In this document: piece after piece, positions 63,089 through 64,000 of the stretch | Layout of the letters: each line of letters starts with the position of its first letter | How positions within the stretch are numbered: the stretch's first letter is position 1 | Source: Phycisphaeraceae bacterium | Lineage (GTDB): Bacteria > Planctomycetota > Phycisphaerae > Phycisphaerales > UBA1924 | Length of the DNA stretch: 64,000 nt | NCBI GenBank assembly: GCA_019636555.1 | Contig: JAHBXH010000001.1 | Span: forward strand, 2,018,928-2,082,927 | Direction: 5' to 3' | Notes under the pieces: model-generated | The model's input: only the letters and a program-made list of their open reading frames with translations | Told to the model about the DNA's origin: nothing | Databases searched by the model: none | Translations under genes and position numbers: made by a program

Positions 63089-64000
63089 ATGTTCAAGCAA
63101 ATCGGTGTGATGCTGGCGGCGATGAGCGGTGTGCTTGCGGGAACGGCGATGGCGCCCGCGAAAGAGATGCTGGTGTGCGGGTTCGGGTCGAACAGCGTCG
63201 CGCGCTATGACATGAGCGGCAATTTTCTCGGGAACCTCGACGCGGCGGGAAACCTGCAGGGTCCGCTGGCAGCGCGATTGGGGCCCGACGGGAAGATCTA
63301 CGTTGTGAGCGAGGGGAACAACCGGATCGTGCGGTATAGCACGACGGGCGCGTTTCTCGACACATTCGTCGCCGACGCGGGCATGAACTCCCCCACGGGT
63401 GTGACGTGGGACAAGAACGGCGACATGTATGTTTCGAGCTTCAACGGAAGCAAGGTGCGGAAGTACAACGGCGCGACGGGCGCGTATCTGAGTGACTTCG
63501 TCACGGCCGGCAGCGGCGGATTGAGCGGCGCGGATAACGGGATGATGTTCGGGCCGGATGGGAATCTGTATGTGCCGAGCTACAACAACAATCGCGTGAT
63601 CAAGTACAACGGAACGACGGGCGCCTCGATGGGGAATTTCATCGCGAGCGTGAATCGGCCGCGGCAGTTTGAGTGGTTCAACGGCGTGTTCTACGTCGCG
63701 AGCGAGGGCGCGAACCAGGTGAGGCGGTTCAACGGGACGACGGGCGCGGGGCTGGGCAACTGGATGACGACGGGCGCGGGAGGCTTGAGCACGCCGATCG
63801 GGATGGCGTTCGGAGGCGACGGGTTCTTGTATGTGAGTTCGAGCGGGTCGAATCAGATTCTGAAGTATGACGAAGGGACCGGCGCGTTCGTTGGCGTGTT
63901 CGCGACGGGGAGCGCGGAGAGTTTTCAATTGCCGGCGTTCATCACGATCATTCCGGGCCCGGGAGGGATTGCGGTGTTGGGAATGGGTGTCGTGATTGCG
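63089..64000 (+). CDS. NHL-repeat PEP-CTERM protein, 3' end outside window
   Basis: Start ATG 63089 has GGAGAG 6-9 bases upstream and overlaps no other gene; the frame runs open to the window's end (304 codons). A signal peptide (IGVMLAAMSGVLAGTAMA) is followed by six NHL-type beta-propeller units such as LGPDGKIYVVSEGNNRIVRYS, WDKNGDMYVSSFNGSKVRKY and FGPDGNLYVPSYNNNRVIKY. The last visible residues, IIPGPGGIAVLGMGVVIA, are the start of a PEP-CTERM-like tail (Pro-Gly-Pro then a hydrophobic helix), so only a few basic residues are missing. It is presumably exported and surface-anchored. Ligand unknown. Confidence 0.85.
   Translation, partial: MFKQIGVMLAAMSGVLAGTAMAPAKEMLVCGFGSNSVARYDMSGNFLGNLDAAGNLQGPLAARLGPDGKIYVVSEGNNRIVRYSTTGAFLDTFVADAGMNSPTGVTWDKNGDMYVSSFNGSKVRKYNGATGAYLSDFVTAGSGGLSGADNGMMFGPDGNLYVPSYNNNRVIKYNGTTGASMGNFIASVNRPRQFEWFNGVFYVASEGANQVRRFNGTTGAGLGNWMTTGAGGLSTPIGMAFGGDGFLYVSSSGSNQILKYDEGTGAFVGVFATGSAESFQLPAFITIIPGPGGIAVLGMGVVIA

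Noticed and set aside
62808..63089. A 93-codon plus-strand frame before the NHL gene
   Set aside because: No ribosome-binding site, no family resemblance, and its stop overlaps the better supported ATG 63089.

Overview
The window is GC-rich chromosomal DNA from what looks like a planctomycete, most likely class Phycisphaerae. The signs are extracellular proteins ending in paired dockerin-like repeats with an LxC-type end, PEP-CTERM-like tails, several proteins with a prepilin-type N terminus, small zinc-ribbon membrane proteins, a fused SecDF and a type III glutamine synthetase. No taxonomic marker such as rRNA is present, so this is inference.

Layout. 1-4645: an AddB/AddA-like helicase-nuclease pair, cut by the left edge. 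4750-12138: a rhomboid protease, then tgt-yajC-secDF, then a LysM membrane protein. 12163-20715: housekeeping and metabolic genes (FAD oxidoreductase, aldo/keto reductase, UDP-glucuronate decarboxylase, ThpR, S10 peptidase, a degenerate QueC-like protein, ProS, GNAT). 20834-27890: an AraC-type regulator and the histidine-utilisation genes hutH, hutU, hutG and hutI, with a zinc-ribbon membrane gene on the opposite strand between hutH and hutU. 28522-36678: a 1308-residue FG-GAP surface protein, map divergent from trpA, and glnN. 36760-39947: a tRNA-Ile(CAU) gene followed by a 3.1 kb island closed by a 25-bp copy of the tRNA 3' end; it carries five small genes, two tandem MITEs and no visible integrase.

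40055-56068 is a carbohydrate locus: two secreted proteins (one, probably both, of (alpha/alpha)6 type), a GH1 beta-glucosidase, a LacI regulator, a GH144/glycoamylase-like protein, a PEP-CTERM protein, a GH94 phosphorylase, and two pseudopilin-like proteins with a membrane companion. LacI/CcpA-type operators of the form TGWAANCGNTNWCA lie in front of four of its transcription units, so I read it as one LacI regulon, plausibly for beta-glucan (perhaps beta-1,2-glucan) breakdown. 56096-57530 is a Y1 (HUH) transposase embedded in an array of GC-rich palindromes. 57590-64000 holds an M20 dipeptidase, a dockerin-type gene broken by a third copy of the same MITE, a second pseudopilin/companion pair, and an NHL-repeat PEP-CTERM protein cut by the right edge.

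The strongest observation is the 134-bp MITE. It is present in three copies that I read as identical, and removing the copy at 59500-59637 together with one CTAG restores a single reading frame across the broken gene.
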